From the NCBI RefSeq assembly GCF_900411395.1, contig NZ_OXCQ01000007.1, positions 1-64,000 on the forward strand: a stretch of DNA of 64,000 nt. Direction: 5' to 3'. Below are positions 10,593-20,557 of this stretch, in pieces (within the stretch, counting starts at the first letter, position 1; the number at the start of each line of letters is the position of its first letter). The position numbers and the translations under genes were made by a program. The notes beneath the pieces were generated by a model. It was not told where the DNA came from and did not search any database. It was given only the letters and a program-made list of their open reading frames with translations. Origin of the DNA: Streptococcus sp. 596553 (GTDB taxonomy: Bacteria > Bacillota > Bacilli > Lactobacillales > Streptococcaceae).

Positions 10593-11409
10593 CTAACTTT
10601 TCTCCTGTCAATCTGATAAAGATTTCTTCTAGTGTCGGCTCACAAGAGTGAACCACCATCAAATCTGTCGTGTCTAAATGTGGCAATTCTTCAAATGGAA
10701 CGATCTGTTCTCGTCCATCGTTATAAACCACACGTACTTTCTTATCCACATGGTACTTCTGGATAATATCTTGCGGACTTCCATACTCTATTAAGTTCCC
10801 CTTATTCAAAAGAGATAAGCGATCACAAAGCAGAGTTGCTTCATGCATATCATGCGTGGTCAAAAAGATAGTTGTCCCCGCATGCTTTAATTCTTGAAGT
10901 AGGGTATGAATCATCTTAGATGTTGTAGGGTCTAAGCCACTGGTTGGCTCATCTAGAAAGAGAATCTTAGGAGCATTCAGAAGGGCACGAGCCAAGAACA
11001 TTCGTTGTTTCATTCCTGTAGATAGTTTTTCTGCGATAATATCTTTAGCATCTGCCAATCCAACCTGTTGAAGCACCTGAACTACTCTATCTGACTTGAG
11101 ACCATATAACTTAGCGTAAATGAGCAGATTTTTGTAAAGACTCATCTTTTCATAAAAACCACTGCCATCACTAACTATACCGATTTGTTCCAAATCATTT
11201 GAGGTTAAATCTTGAGAATGCTTACCTAACAAAATTGTTTTACCTTGATCTGCAGCCAACTGACCTGTCAAGACGTTGATCATGGTTGTTTTACCTGAGC
11301 CAGAAGGGCCAAGAAAACCAAAGATTTCACCTTCCTTAATCTCAAAAGAAATCTGATGAAGAGCTTTTTTGCTCCCAAAACTTTTACTTACATTTTCAAC
11401 ACGAATCAT
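10585..11409 (-). CDS. ABC transporter ATP-binding protein
   Basis: 274 aa. Walker A GPSGSGKTT (residues 34-42), signature LSTGMKQR, Walker B ILFLDEPTSG and the switch histidine (LTTHDMHE) are all present, so it should be active. A C-terminal extension of about 55 residues follows the nucleotide-binding domain, as in ABC-2 export ATPases. It drives the adjacent permease. Confidence 0.92.
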   Translation of the reverse strand: MIRVENVSKSFGSKKALHQISFEIKEGEIFGFLGPSGSGKTTMINVLTGQLAADQGKTILLGKHSQDLTSNDLEQIGIVSDGSGFYEKMSLYKNLLIYAKLYGLKSDRVVQVLQQVGLADAKDIIAEKLSTGMKQRMFLARALLNAPKILFLDEPTSGLDPTTSKMIHTLLQELKHAGTTIFLTTHDMHEATLLCDRLSLLNKGNLIEYGSPQDIIQKYHVDKKVRVVYNDGREQIVPFEELPHLDTTDLMVVHSCEPTLEEIFIRLTGEKLDV

Positions 11410-11419
11410 AGAAACTCCT

Positions 11420-12160
11420 TTATTTGAAATAACGTTTTACCATAGGTAACTGCATCACATTGATATAAACATGGATGGCTCCTACAAGCAAGAAAGCTAG
11501 TAACTGAATCTCTCCTGTCAAGAAAGAAATGATAATAAGAAAAATATATAAGGCTGGTAAGACATATTGGTGTAATTGGAATAAAATTCGAAAACTCTGT
11601 TCCAAATTAGCCTGACGCTCCCCTTCATCATAAGAATTTATATAGTTCAAGACATCCTTTGGTGTAGCGAAAAATTCCAAATCAAACTGACGAACAATCG
11701 CAATGGTTTTAAAAAGAGATTTTTGAGCGACTAAGAATACCACAAAGAGTAAGAAAGAAAGGAAAAATGTTTGAGGGTTTGTATGCAATATAATCACCTC
11801 ACTTAATGAAATAAAAATAGCCAATGGAATCGCTACACCTGTAATATTAAAAGCAATGGTTCCAAACTCAAGATTCCGGTACATTTGCACATAATAGGTT
11901 TCATTCAGATCGTCATCCATTTCCTCTTGATACAAGGAATGAAATTTTCTGCTTTTCTTTAAGAAATTGAAAGTCAAAAACATACTAATGAAACCTATCA
12001 GTAAACAAATAGCTGATATCCATGGCATCAAGGCTTTTACATCTAAAATAATTTCGTGGGATTCGACACGTGCCTTAAACATCCCTACAAACATGCCCAA
12101 GAACCCCCCCAAGACAATAGACATCAAAAATAACAATCTACGTTTCTTTTTCATATTCAT
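11420..12160 (-). CDS. DUF3169 family membrane protein
   Basis: 246 aa with six hydrophobic helices, matching what I recall as DUF3169, usually found beside XRE regulators and ABC exporters. The role is unknown. The ATG at 12160 overlaps the stop of the upstream 66-aa gene (ATGA), and a second in-frame ATG at 12154 has the better spacing from SD AAGGAG, so either start is possible. Confidence 0.75.
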   Translation of the reverse strand: MNMKKKRRLLFLMSIVLGGFLGMFVGMFKARVESHEIILDVKALMPWISAICLLIGFISMFLTFNFLKKSRKFHSLYQEEMDDDLNETYYVQMYRNLEFGTIAFNITGVAIPLAIFISLSEVIILHTNPQTFFLSFLLFVVFLVAQKSLFKTIAIVRQFDLEFFATPKDVLNYINSYDEGERQANLEQSFRILFQLHQYVLPALYIFLIIISFLTGEIQLLAFLLVGAIHVYINVMQLPMVKRYFK

Positions 12161-12354
12161 TCTCCTTTTTCACTTGCTAGATTTTTGGATTTCTTTTCAA
12201 TCCATTCAATTACTGGGATGAGGGCAAAATAGGCCCAGATAAATTGGTCACTGTAATAGAGATCAAACCATCCTAGATTTGTTCCAATTAGTAGACACAC
12301 GCTGACTAATAAAGCTATGGCAACTACATAATAAATCACTTTATACTTGTTCAT
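12157..12354 (-). CDS. Small two-helix membrane protein, copy 2 of a tandem pair
   Basis: About 65 aa: helix at 8-28, a GWF turn, helix at 37-53, basic tail. It is a paralogue of the next gene upstream; both open with MNKYKVIY and share about 30 nearly identical bases. Its ATGATG start lies inside the last codons of copy 1. Function unknown; such proteins often accompany DUF3169 and XRE genes. Confidence 0.7.
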   Translation of the reverse strand: MNKYKVIYYVVAIALLVSVCLLIGTNLGWFDLYYSDQFIWAYFALIPVIEWIEKKSKNLASEKGE

Positions 12355-12529
12355 CATTTTTCTCCTTTTTCTTTAACCAGTTGAAAATGGACAAGAGGAC
12401 TAAGTTAACCCAAAACAAATACTTACTTTCAACAAAATAGAACCAACCCAGTAATGTTCCAATCATAGCAAAAGCATTCACAATAAGGGCAAGAACACTC
12501 ATACAATAAATCACTTTATACTTGTTCAT
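12341..12529 (-). CDS. Small two-helix membrane protein, copy 1 of a tandem pair
   Basis: About 62 aa, same plan as copy 2 (two helices separated by a GWF turn). The ATG at 12529 overlaps the TGA stop of the XRE gene (TGATG); a GTG one codon earlier is possible. The end of this gene and the start of copy 2 use the same bases in two frames. Confidence 0.7.
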   Translation of the reverse strand: MNKYKVIYCMSVLALIVNAFAMIGTLLGWFYFVESKYLFWVNLVLLSIFNWLKKKEKNDEQV

Positions 12530-12735
12530 CACTCGTCCTCCTCCAAGCGAAATACCGATTCGACTGTTTCGTTGAAAATTTGAGATATTTTCAGGGCAAT
12601 GATAATGGACGGGGTGTATTCATCCCGTTCTAATAGACTGATAGTCTGTCTGGAAACCTCTGCTAGCTTGGCTAGTTCGGTTTGATTAAGGCCATCGCGA
12701 GCCCGCAGCTCTTTTAGACGATTTTTTAGTTGCAT
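12529..12735 (-). CDS. XRE family transcriptional regulator
   Basis: 68 aa from ATG 12735 (a GTG at 12744 would add three residues). Nearly all of it is one helix-turn-helix (QTELAKLAEVSRQTISLLER). It is of the compact YozG/Cro type that usually controls its own operon of membrane proteins. It overlaps the next gene, so it likely regulates the run to 8995. Confidence 0.85.
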   Translation of the reverse strand: MQLKNRLKELRARDGLNQTELAKLAEVSRQTISLLERDEYTPSIIIALKISQIFNETVESVFRLEEDE

Positions 12736-12744
12736 GTCACACAC

Positions 12745-13059
12745 CTACTCTCCGTCAAATTCAACGGCTTGGATATCCTCAATACGTTGCAACTTGATTT
12801 TTTCTTTTCCCGTCTTATCTACGTATCGTAGCTTGACCCATTCCTCATCAACATCCACAACTTCCCAAAAATTTGTTCCAAATAGTTCTCCAATGATTGT
12901 TGGTTTCTTTCCAATCATTTCTTGCAATAATCTCGACATTTCTGCGTTTCCTTTCTCTTTTCTTTCGATTACCTTTAACCTCTTCTCTATCCGCTTGATT
13001 TTCTTAGATTGACTCATATAAATCAAGACGAGAAAAGGAAACAAAATCCATACCCACAT
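12745..13059 (-). CDS. Membrane-anchored hypothetical protein
   Basis: 104 aa: an N-terminal helix (2-16), a basic coiled-coil stretch (18-45), then a soluble C-terminal domain rich in beta strands. I do not recognise a family with certainty. It is the first gene of the XRE/DUF3169/ABC run and ends about 10 bp before the XRE start. Confidence 0.6.
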   Translation of the reverse strand: MWVWILFPFLVLIYMSQSKKIKRIEKRLKVIERKEKGNAEMSRLLQEMIGKKPTIIGELFGTNFWEVVDVDEEWVKLRYVDKTGKEKIKLQRIEDIQAVEFDGE

Positions 13060-13160
13060 GTGGCTCCCTCCTATTTCTTAACTTGCTTATATTGTAACAC
13101 ATCTTTTTCTTTTTGACAAGCATATTTGTCAAAAAGTTTATGATTTTTGTCATTTTGCAA

Positions 13161-13190
13161 AAGAAAAAGGTCAGGAGTAGGTTCCTGACC
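13161..13190 (-). terminator. hisS terminator
   Basis: Perfect arms GGTCAGGA (13169-13176) and TCCTGACC (13183-13190), with TTTTTCTT following on the minus strand. Confidence 0.9.
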
Positions 13191-13203
13191 AGTTTATCTA
13201 TCA

Positions 13204-14484
13204 TTAAAATCCTAGTTTTTCAAAGATTTCTGAGAAGTTTTGGCTGATTGTCTCAAGTGACACTTGCACTTCTTCTCGAGTTTGGTTGTTCTTGACTGTC
13301 ACTTGTCCGCTTTCGACTTCGCTCTCTCCTAGGGTGATGAGGGTCTTAGACGCAAAGACATCGGCTGACTTGAACTGAGCTTTGAGTTTACGATTGAGGT
13401 AATCACGCTCTGCTTTGAAACCTTGTTGGCGAAGAGTCTGTACTAATTCCAAGGCCTTGACATTTGCTCCTTCTCCCAAAACTGCGATATAGACATCTAG
13501 GGCGTTTTCGATAGGGAGAGACACACCTTGCTTTTCAAGAATGAGAAGCAGGCGCTCTACACCAAGTCCAAAACCAAAGCCAGCAGTTTCAGGGCCTCCA
13601 AAGTAAGAAACCAAACCATCGTAACGACCACCCGCACAGACGGTCAGGTCATTGCCCTCAATCTCAGTGATAAACTCGAAAATGGTGTGGTTGTAGTAGT
13701 CCAGACCACGCACCATATTGGTATCGATGATATAGTCTACACCCAGATTTTCCAACATCTGACGCACAGCATCAAAATGAGCTTGGCTTTCTTCATCAAG
13801 GAAATCCAAGATAGAAGGTGCATTCTCCACTGCCACCTTGTCTTCTTTTTCCTTAGAGTCCAAGACACGGAGAGGATTTTCCTCCAAACGACGTTGGCTA
13901 TCCTTGGACAAGGTCTCCTTGAGCGGTGTCAAATAGTCAATCAAGGCTTGACGGTAGGCCGCACGACTCTCAGGATTCCCAAGAGTGTTGAGGTGCAATT
14001 TGACACCTTGGATGCCAATTTCTTTCAGGAAGTGGGCTGCCATAGCGATGGTTTCCACATCGGTAGCTGGATTGCTAGATCCAAAACACTCAACACCAAT
14101 CTGGTGGAACTGGCGCAAACGCCCTGCCTGTGGACGCTCATAGCGGAACATAGGGCCCATGTAGTAGAACTTACTTGGCTTTTGCACTTCTGGGGCGAAG
14201 AGTTTATTTTCCACGTAGGAACGGACAACAGGCGCAGTTCCTTCTGGACGGAGGGTAATATGGCGGTCACCCTTGTCATAGAAATCGTACATTTCCTTGG
14301 TTACGATATCCGTTGTATCTCCGACAGAACGGCTGATAACCTCGTAATGCTCAAAAATAGGCGTGCGCACTTCTGCATAGTTATAGCGCTTGAAAATTTC
14401 ACGGGCAAAGCCCTCAACGTACTGCCATTTGGCAGATTCAGCAGGTAAAATATCCTGCGTTCCTTTTGGTTTTTGTAATTTCAT
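13204..14484 (-). CDS. hisS: Histidyl-tRNA synthetase
   Basis: Charges tRNA-His. 426 aa, class II core with motif 2 ([16 protein letters not shown]), the histidine-binding [11 protein letters not shown] segment and motif 3 ([10 protein letters not shown]), then an anticodon-binding alpha/beta domain from about 325. Length is normal. No T-box is visible in the short leader, and an extended -10 lies at 14514-14522. Confidence 0.97.
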   Translation of the reverse strand: MKLQKPKGTQDILPAESAKWQYVEGFAREIFKRYNYAEVRTPIFEHYEVISRSVGDTTDIVTKEMYDFYDKGDRHITLRPEGTAPVVRSYVENKLFAPEVQKPSKFYYMGPMFRYERPQAGRLRQFHQIGVECFGSSNPATDVETIAMAAHFLKEIGIQGVKLHLNTLGNPESRAAYRQALIDYLTPLKETLSKDSQRRLEENPLRVLDSKEKEDKVAVENAPSILDFLDEESQAHFDAVRQMLENLGVDYIIDTNMVRGLDYYNHTIFEFITEIEGNDLTVCAGGRYDGLVSYFGGPETAGFGFGLGVERLLLILEKQGVSLPIENALDVYIAVLGEGANVKALELVQTLRQQGFKAERDYLNRKLKAQFKSADVFASKTLITLGESEVESGQVTVKNNQTREEVQVSLETISQNFSEIFEKLGF

Positions 14485-14513
14485 AGGGAATCCTCTTTAA
14501 ACTTAATAGTCTT

Positions 14514-14522
14514 ATTTTACCA
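14514..14522 (-). promoter_or_regulatory. hisS extended -10 promoter element
   Basis: TGGTAAAAT on the minus strand, about 30 bp before the start codon. Confidence 0.6.
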
Positions 14523-14562
14523 TAAATAGAGGGATTAAAACAGTGAGAACAAAATTAGGATT

Positions 14563-14715
14563 TATACTCAATGAAAATCAAAAAGCAAACTAGGAAGTTA
14601 GCCGCAGGTTGCTCAAAACAATGTTTTGAAGTTGTGGATAGAACTGACGAAGTCAGTAACCATATCTACGGTAAGGCGACACTGACGTGGTTTGAAGAGA
14701 TTTTCGAAGAGTATT
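14563..14715 (-). repeat. BOX element
   Basis: Complete boxC-boxB-boxA in reverse orientation. The boxA end runs into the stop codon of the MFS gene, giving the junction TAATACTC on the minus strand. Confidence 0.95.
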
Positions 14716-15961
14716 AGATATCATTTTTGAGATTAAGAATCGTCAAAAGAATAGCTAGCAAGGAAAGACCAACAAATAGCATCCAAGTCAACTGTATATT
14801 CCATACAGCTACAAGTGAAAAACAGGCTGTTCCCACAGGTATGGATAAGGCGAACAATAAACCTAAAAAATTACTGGTACGAGCTAGAACCTCTGGAGCT
14901 AGATTTTTCAGGAGCATGGCACTAATCTTTGGTTGAACTTTACCAGACACATACAGAGTTGAACAGAGAAATAGTAAACCAAGTACGACTTGATTGAATA
15001 AATTAGCTAGACCAACTAGACTGAGTCCTACGGTCACCCACATCATCAATCTAGGCAAGGACTGCTTCCCAAAATAATCATTGCCCGTAAGGCTACTGAT
15101 GATGATTGCTACTAAAGCACAGACTTGACTGATAAATAGTGCCTCTGTATAAGAAAAATTCAAGAGAGAATGGCTCAAAAAGAAGATATTATAAATTCCA
15201 CCCAAAGCGCCACCCAAGGCATTGATAAGCAAGACAGCAAAGAGCATAAAACCAAAGTTTTTCTGTCCACTTTTAAGAAAAACGAGACGTAAATTTCGGT
15301 AAATCGTTAGGAACTGGTCTTTGATAGGAAGCTTCTCATTTTTTAGTGATTCACCATCAGCAGATGAAATTGATATACTCAATTTGCTTCTTCCTAAAAA
15401 GAGAACAGAAGCTGATACGAGGAAAAAACAGGCATTGATTCCCGCAACAAGGGAAAAATTGTTGACCGATAGCCCTAAGAGCCAGACTCCGAAAGATTGA
15501 CCCCCAATAGCTGAAATATAGGTGATGAACTGTGAAAAAGAGTAAGCCTCCATCAAATCATTTTCAGCTACTTTTTCCTTAATAAGAGGCATGCGCAAAC
15601 CACCAGCAAAATCACTGATGACATCACTAATGACATTGATCAAACACAGGCTAGAAAAGGCAAAGAGACTAGCTTGCTGAACAACTAGGGCTGCTAGAAA
15701 AAATAAAACCGCCTGAAACAAACCGCTATAGACCATCCATTTGACCTTGTCCCTCGTGTAATCTGCCCGAATCCCTACAAAAACTGTAAAGAGAGTCGGA
15801 AGAATCATGACAATATTCGCCATAGCAACAGCAAAGGAGGCTTGCGGCAAGGTCGATGCATAGACGATAAATACCAGGTTGAAAATCGAAGCACCAAAAG
15901 CATTGAAGAATCGTGACAAAGTCAAGAATCGATAAGCTTGATTTCTAAACAATAGTTTCAT
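14714..15961 (-). CDS. MFS transporter
   Basis: 415 aa, twelve predicted membrane helices in two bundles with a central loop at about 195-215. The RADYTRD loop after helix 2 resembles the MFS signature. Substrate unknown; the pattern fits a multidrug or macrolide-type exporter. SD GGGAG precedes ATG. It is preceded by an rgg gene in the same direction but separated by a terminator, so Rgg may regulate it as a neighbour. Confidence 0.85.
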   Translation of the reverse strand: MKLLFRNQAYRFLTLSRFFNAFGASIFNLVFIVYASTLPQASFAVAMANIVMILPTLFTVFVGIRADYTRDKVKWMVYSGLFQAVLFFLAALVVQQASLFAFSSLCLINVISDVISDFAGGLRMPLIKEKVAENDLMEAYSFSQFITYISAIGGQSFGVWLLGLSVNNFSLVAGINACFFLVSASVLFLGRSKLSISISSADGESLKNEKLPIKDQFLTIYRNLRLVFLKSGQKNFGFMLFAVLLINALGGALGGIYNIFFLSHSLLNFSYTEALFISQVCALVAIIISSLTGNDYFGKQSLPRLMMWVTVGLSLVGLANLFNQVVLGLLFLCSTLYVSGKVQPKISAMLLKNLAPEVLARTSNFLGLLFALSIPVGTACFSLVAVWNIQLTWMLFVGLSLLAILLTILNLKNDI

Positions 15962-16069
15962 AGGTAATCTCCCTTCTTGTTCGAAGTTTTATGTGAAGTA
16001 TGACTATAGTATAGCACTTAGAAATTTTAGAGGAAAAACTTTTGAATATATGCAACAAATGAAATGAGC

Positions 16070-16130
16070 AAAAAGAAACGATAGAATTTCTCCAGTGACA
16101 CGAGAGAGCCCAATAGTTCTATCGCTTCAA
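16070..16130 (-). terminator. rgg terminator
   Basis: Arms CGATAGAA (16079-16086) and TTCTATCG (16117-16124) with flanking pairing, then TTTCTTTTTG on the minus strand. Confidence 0.7.
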
Positions 16131-16161
16131 ATTTCAAATAATTTTCTTAGTTTGCAGATAT

Positions 16162-17013
16162 TCAACAATCGATCGTTTTTCTATAGTATTCGGCAGATTT
16201 GTTACAGCCAAGCATCTCAAAAATACGGACAGCATCTTCCATCTTTTTTTGTCCTTCCTTGACTCTGCCTTGCTTGCTATCAAGGAGACCTTCCACCCAC
16301 AAATAGACAATTCGGAAGTAGGTCTCATTTTCCTTGTAGAAATGCTCTTCGATAACACGTTTAAAATAATGGGCATTAGTAAATTCTTCACACTCAATGC
16401 TAGCTAAAAAACCATTCAATAGTATAGTGTGAAAAAGGTTTCGATTGCCAGACATTTCCATTAGAAAATCAGATTTTCGGACCATTTCTCGTACATATCT
16501 AGTAAAAAGAGAAACAGATAAAAATGGTGAACTGACTGAAAATAAATTGAGTTCATAGATCCCCCAAATCTCGGTAGAAAACAAATAATCATGAAGGACT
16601 TTCCCTTCCTCTGCTGTTAACTCTACCCCTTCATCCATGCCCTTCATATAAGACTTGATCATAATGGCATTTAGAATATGTTTCTGTTTGTTTTGAGAAT
16701 GGGCATGCTTTTGATACTCCTTGCGATACAAGTCCTCAAGCGGAGCTATATTCTTTGGATCCAAGACATCTATGATTTCTTTTCTCAACTCAGAATCTGT
16801 ATCATACTGAAAACCTCTCGCCAGAAAGAGAATTTCCTCTACACTGGCAGATATATTTTCTAGGGCAAATAAAAACTTTTCCACCGAAAGCTCGCTCTGA
16901 CCTGTTTCAAATCGGGACAACATAGACGGCGAAAATTGTCCCCCAGTTGCTTGTCTCAGCGAGATATTTCTTGACTCTCGTAATTGTCTAAAGACTTTTC
17001 CAATCTGCTCCAT
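16162..17013 (-). CDS. Rgg/GadR/MutR family transcriptional regulator
   Basis: 283 aa. An XRE-type helix-turn-helix (about 5-60, with SLRQATGGQFSPSMLSRFETG) precedes an alpha-helical TPR-like domain that binds signalling peptides in characterised Rgg proteins. I searched both flanks by eye and found no short hydrophobic peptide gene, so it may be an orphan or sense a peptide encoded elsewhere. The MFS gene downstream is the most likely target. Confidence 0.9.
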   Translation of the reverse strand: MEQIGKVFRQLRESRNISLRQATGGQFSPSMLSRFETGQSELSVEKFLFALENISASVEEILFLARGFQYDTDSELRKEIIDVLDPKNIAPLEDLYRKEYQKHAHSQNKQKHILNAIMIKSYMKGMDEGVELTAEEGKVLHDYLFSTEIWGIYELNLFSVSSPFLSVSLFTRYVREMVRKSDFLMEMSGNRNLFHTILLNGFLASIECEEFTNAHYFKRVIEEHFYKENETYFRIVYLWVEGLLDSKQGRVKEGQKKMEDAVRIFEMLGCNKSAEYYRKTIDC

Positions 17014-17136
17014 AGACTTCCCCTTGATTCAGTATTTTCTTCATTTTATCATATTTTTCAGAAAATTCATCAAAAACTTGCCAAATTGTCAGAATTATGA
17101 GAAAATAGAGGATATTTATCACGTGGAGGGACTGTA

Positions 17137-17478
17137 ATGAGAGAGGATATCAAAATCAATGACCGCGCTTTAGCCTTGCAAGACCAAATTATCGAAAAAC
17201 TAGAGAAGGTTTTTGATACAGATGTGGAATTGGATGTTTACAATCTAGGACTGATTTATGAAATCAATCTGGATGAAACGGGCCTCTGCAAGATTGTCAT
17301 GACCTTCACCGACACCGCCTGTGATTGTGCCGAAAGCCTGCCTATCGAAATCGTAGCAGGTCTGAAACAAATCGAGGGTATCGAAGATGTCAAGGTTGAA
17401 GTCACCTGGTCGCCTGCCTGGAAAATCACACGAATCAGTCGCTACGGCCGTATTGCCCTTGGACTGCCACCTCGTTAA
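17137..17478 (+). CDS. SufT/MIP18-like metal-sulfur cluster assembly protein (DUF59)
   Basis: 113 aa of the MIP18/PaaD/SufT fold, with the DVYNLGLIYEI segment and the TDTACDCAESLP loop, which replaces the common TxxGCP motif. Family members help mature iron-sulfur proteins. The convergent next gene, ilvD, encodes an iron-sulfur enzyme. That proximity is suggestive only. Its TAA stop runs directly into a BOX element. Confidence 0.85.
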   Translation: MREDIKINDRALALQDQIIEKLEKVFDTDVELDVYNLGLIYEINLDETGLCKIVMTFTDTACDCAESLPIEIVAGLKQIEGIEDVKVEVTWSPAWKITRISRYGRIALGLPPR

Positions 17479-17628
17479 TACTCTTCAAAAATCTCTTCAA
17501 ACCACGTCAGCTTAGCCTTATCGTATAGATGTTACTGACTTCGTCAGTTCTATCTGCAACCTCAAAACAGTGTTTTGAGCAACCTGCGCCTAGCTTTCTA
17601 GTTTGCTCTTTGATTTTTATTGAGTATA
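17477..17628 (+). repeat. BOX element
   Basis: Complete boxA-boxB-boxC copy. The first base of ATACTC is the last base of the preceding gene's TAA stop. Confidence 0.95.
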
Positions 17629-17654
17629 GGCAGGCAAATCACTTTTGGAGATGA

Positions 17655-17687
17655 AAAGAAGCAAGCCGAAGTTGGCTTGCTTTTTGA
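17655..17687. terminator. Bidirectional terminator after ilvD
   Basis: GCAAGCC and GGCTTGC arms around GAAGTT, with TTTTT on the plus side and TTCTTTTC on the minus side. Confidence 0.85.
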
Positions 17688-17689
17688 GT

Positions 17690-19393
17690 TTATTTTTTAC
17701 CTGACTTGTCCATATTCCAGAAGTCTGTCACGGCTCCGCGTGAAGCAGATGATACGATGTGGGCATATTTACCGAGGACACCACGACTGTAAAGTGGTGG
17801 CAAGGTAGTTTCTGCCTTGCGTTTTTCAAGTTCTTCTTCGGATACGGCCATGGAAATTTCTTTGGTATCTTGGTCAACCGTAACAATATCGCCTGTACGA
17901 AGGTAGGCAATTGGTCCACCATCCTGAGCCTCAGGAGCGATATGTCCAACAACTAGACCATAAGTCCCACCAGAGAAACGGCCATCCGTTAAGAGGGCAA
18001 CCTTGTCTCCTTGACCTTTACCAACAATCATTGATGAAAGTGACAGCATCTCAGGCATACCAGGACCACCCTTAGGTCCAACAAAACGAACAACGACAAC
18101 ATCGCCATCAACGATTTCATCTGTCAGAACGGCCTGAATCGCATCTTCTTCTGAGTCAAAGACCTTAGCTGGTCCAACGTGACGACGCACTTTAACACCT
18201 GATACCTTGGCAACTGCTCCATCAGGGGCAAGGTTCCCGTTCAAGATGATAAGCGGACCATCTGCACGTTTTGGATTTTCAAGTGGCATAATGACTTTTT
18301 GGCCTGGTGTAAGGTCTGCAAAGTCAGCTAAGTTTTCAGCTACAGTCTTACCAGTACATGTAATGCGGTCTCCATGAAGGAAACCATTTGCCAAGAGGTA
18401 TCTCATAACCGCAGGCACACCACCGACTTCATAGAGGTCTTGGAAGACATACTGACCAGATGGTTTCAAGTCGGCCAAGTGAGGCACACGCTCTTGGATC
18501 GTATTGAAGTCCTCAAGTGACAAGTCAACATTGGCAGCATGGGCAATGGCAAGCAAGTGAAGAGTGGCATTTGTAGAACCACCGAGAGCCATAGTTACAG
18601 TGATGGCATCTTCAAAGGCTTCACGAGTCAAGATGTCTGATGGTTTGAGACCGAGCTCCAACATCTTAACAACAGCACGTCCTGCTGCTTCGATGTCTTC
18701 TTTCTTATCAGCTGATTCAGCTGGGTGAGATGAGGAGCCTGGCAAACTCATACCTAGAACTTCGATAGCTGTCGCCATGGTATTAGCTGTATACATACCA
18801 CCACAGCCACCAGGGCCAGGGCAGGCATTACATTCAAGACGTTTTACGTCCTCAGCTGTCATGTCACCGTGGTTCCATTTTCCGATACCCTCAAAAACAG
18901 AAACCAAGTCAATATCTTTACCATCAAGATTTCCCGGTGCAATAGTTCCACCATAAGCGAAAATAGCTGGAATATCCATATTGGCAATGGCAATCATAGA
19001 ACCAGGCATGTTCTTGTCACAGCCACCGATAGCGACGAAGGCATCCACATTGTGGCCTCCCATAGCCGCCTCGATTGAGTCCGCAATGATATCACGAGAT
19101 GTCAAAGAGAAACGCATACCGGGCGTTCCCATGGCAATCCCGTCCGCTACAGTGATAGTCCCAAACTGCACAGGCCAAGCACCTGCCGATTTGACACCTT
19201 CTTTAGCCAATTTCCCAAAATCATGCAAGTGGATGTTACATGGTGTATTTTCCGCCCAAGTCGAAATCACTCCCACAATCGGTGTCTCAAAGTCCTTATC
19301 TGTCATACCAGTCGCACGAAGCATAGCACGGTTTGGTGATTTTACCATACTGTCATAAATGCTACTGCGGTGACGTTTATCTAATTCGGTCAT
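17690..19393 (-). CDS. ilvD: Dihydroxy-acid dehydratase
   Basis: Dehydrates the dihydroxy acids that lead to the keto acids of valine and isoleucine. 567 aa, with the iron-sulfur cysteines in GGCDKNMPG and [14 protein letters not shown] and the C-terminal DGRFSGG segment of the IlvD/Edd family. It stands alone rather than in an ilv operon, as in pneumococcus. SD GGGAGG precedes ATG. Confidence 0.97.
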   Translation of the reverse strand: MTELDKRHRSSIYDSMVKSPNRAMLRATGMTDKDFETPIVGVISTWAENTPCNIHLHDFGKLAKEGVKSAGAWPVQFGTITVADGIAMGTPGMRFSLTSRDIIADSIEAAMGGHNVDAFVAIGGCDKNMPGSMIAIANMDIPAIFAYGGTIAPGNLDGKDIDLVSVFEGIGKWNHGDMTAEDVKRLECNACPGPGGCGGMYTANTMATAIEVLGMSLPGSSSHPAESADKKEDIEAAGRAVVKMLELGLKPSDILTREAFEDAITVTMALGGSTNATLHLLAIAHAANVDLSLEDFNTIQERVPHLADLKPSGQYVFQDLYEVGGVPAVMRYLLANGFLHGDRITCTGKTVAENLADFADLTPGQKVIMPLENPKRADGPLIILNGNLAPDGAVAKVSGVKVRRHVGPAKVFDSEEDAIQAVLTDEIVDGDVVVVRFVGPKGGPGMPEMLSLSSMIVGKGQGDKVALLTDGRFSGGTYGLVVGHIAPEAQDGGPIAYLRTGDIVTVDQDTKEISMAVSEEELEKRKAETTLPPLYSRGVLGKYAHIVSSASRGAVTDFWNMDKSGKK

Positions 19394-19420
19394 TTGTTCC
19401 CTCCCATTTCAGTTTTTACT

Positions 19421-19426
19421 ATTATA
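19421..19426 (-). promoter_or_regulatory. ilvD -10 box
   Basis: TATAAT on the minus strand 28 bp before the ilvD start. The matching -35 (TGTTCA, 17 bp away) is weak, so the promoter may need an activator. Confidence 0.5.
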
Positions 19427-19512
19427 GCACATTTTAAAGGCAATGAACAGAAGAAAATTCTTGAATTTTCAGAAAATTCTATATACATATGAAATATTTA
19501 AAACTAAAAACA

Positions 19513-19565
19513 ACAAAGCGGATCAGGGCACTTTTTGATGACCAGAATATGCTTTTAATCCGCTT
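19513..19565 (-). terminator. Possible long-loop terminator after the transketolase operon
   Basis: Arms AAGCGGAT and ATCCGCTT lie about 35 bp apart and are followed by TTGTTGTTTTT on the minus strand. The loop is long for an intrinsic terminator, so this is tentative. Confidence 0.45.
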
Positions 19566-19624
19566 GCTTTAAATAACGTAATGTAATTTTTACAGAAGTT
19601 CTTTCAGATGAGTGTATTTAACAT

Positions 19625-20557
19625 CTATCTTGCATTATAAAACTCTAGAACTTTCTCTTTTATATTCGATTCACTCAAACCATACTCATTAAGAAGATAA
19701 TCCATTTTCCCAACTTGACCGAATCTTTCTTGAACACCCATCCGATGAATTTTTGTTATTCCATCATCAGAGAATAATTCACATAAAGCACTGCCAATTC
19801 CACCTATCTGATTGTGGTTTTCTACAGTAAATATAGTTTTTCCACTTAACATTGTTTTTATCTGTTCTGGTATCGGTTTGATTCTAAATAAATCTATCAC
19901 ACCTACTGAATAACCTAATTTAGACAGTTCATCCGCAACTCGAATACTTGGAGCAACCATTATGCCAGAAGCAACGATTACAACATCTTCACCGTGTCTT
20001 AACTCAATGTAGCCTTTAGAAAAATCTTCTCCACCTTGATATACAGCCTCTGGAGCTTTTCTAATTGTTCGAATATATTTCAGTCCTTTTAAGTCTAATG
20101 TCTGGTTCAATATTTCACGAAATTGGATATCATCAGTTGCTTCAAAAATGATCGATTTAGGAATTAAACGTAACAATCCAATTTCTTCAAATGGCATATG
20201 TGTCCCACCATTCATTTCTGCAGTTACTCCTGCATCTGATCCAATCACAGTGGCATCCAATTGTGCGTATCCAAGAGAAATAAATAATTGATCAAATACT
20301 CTTCGTGAAGCAAAAGGACCAAATGTATGAAGATAGGGTCTAAACCCCTGAATAGACAAGCCTGCTGCAAGTCCGACCATCTCTGCTTCCATGATCCCAA
20401 CATTCACATAACGGTCTCCAAAATCCTTTTCAAGATTATTAGTAGCCATCGAACTTGACAAATCGGCTTCTAAAACTACTATATCAGAATAACTTTGGTT
20501 AGCCTCTAAAAGGAAGTCTCTATATACATGCCGTAATTCCTTCGTACTTCTCATCAT
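19625..20557 (-). CDS. Transketolase C-terminal subunit
   Basis: 310 aa covering the pyrimidine-binding and C-terminal domains of a split transketolase, 1-deoxyxylulose-synthase-like in sequence. VVLEADLSSSMA and the EAEMVGLAAGLS segment (catalytic glutamate region) are visible. With the partner encoded next to it, it should transfer two-carbon units between sugar phosphates. Its start overlaps the partner's stop by 4 bp. Confidence 0.92.
   Translation of the reverse strand: MMRSTKELRHVYRDFLLEANQSYSDIVVLEADLSSSMATNNLEKDFGDRYVNVGIMEAEMVGLAAGLSIQGFRPYLHTFGPFASRRVFDQLFISLGYAQLDATVIGSDAGVTAEMNGGTHMPFEEIGLLRLIPKSIIFEATDDIQFREILNQTLDLKGLKYIRTIRKAPEAVYQGGEDFSKGYIELRHGEDVVIVASGIMVAPSIRVADELSKLGYSVGVIDLFRIKPIPEQIKTMLSGKTIFTVENHNQIGGIGSALCELFSDDGITKIHRMGVQERFGQVGKMDYLLNEYGLSESNIKEKVLEFYNAR

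Noticed and set aside
13004..13204. 66-codon minus-strand frame between hisS and the 104-aa gene
   Set aside because: It spans the hisS terminator, overlaps the next gene's start, and the product is low-complexity without an SD.
13528..14448. 306-codon plus-strand frame opposite hisS
   Set aside because: It lies wholly antisense to a well-supported synthetase gene; its openness follows from hisS codon use.
15962..17136. Short hydrophobic peptide (SHP) gene near rgg
   Set aside because: I read both strands of both flanks and found no short frame with SD and hydrophobic C-terminus.
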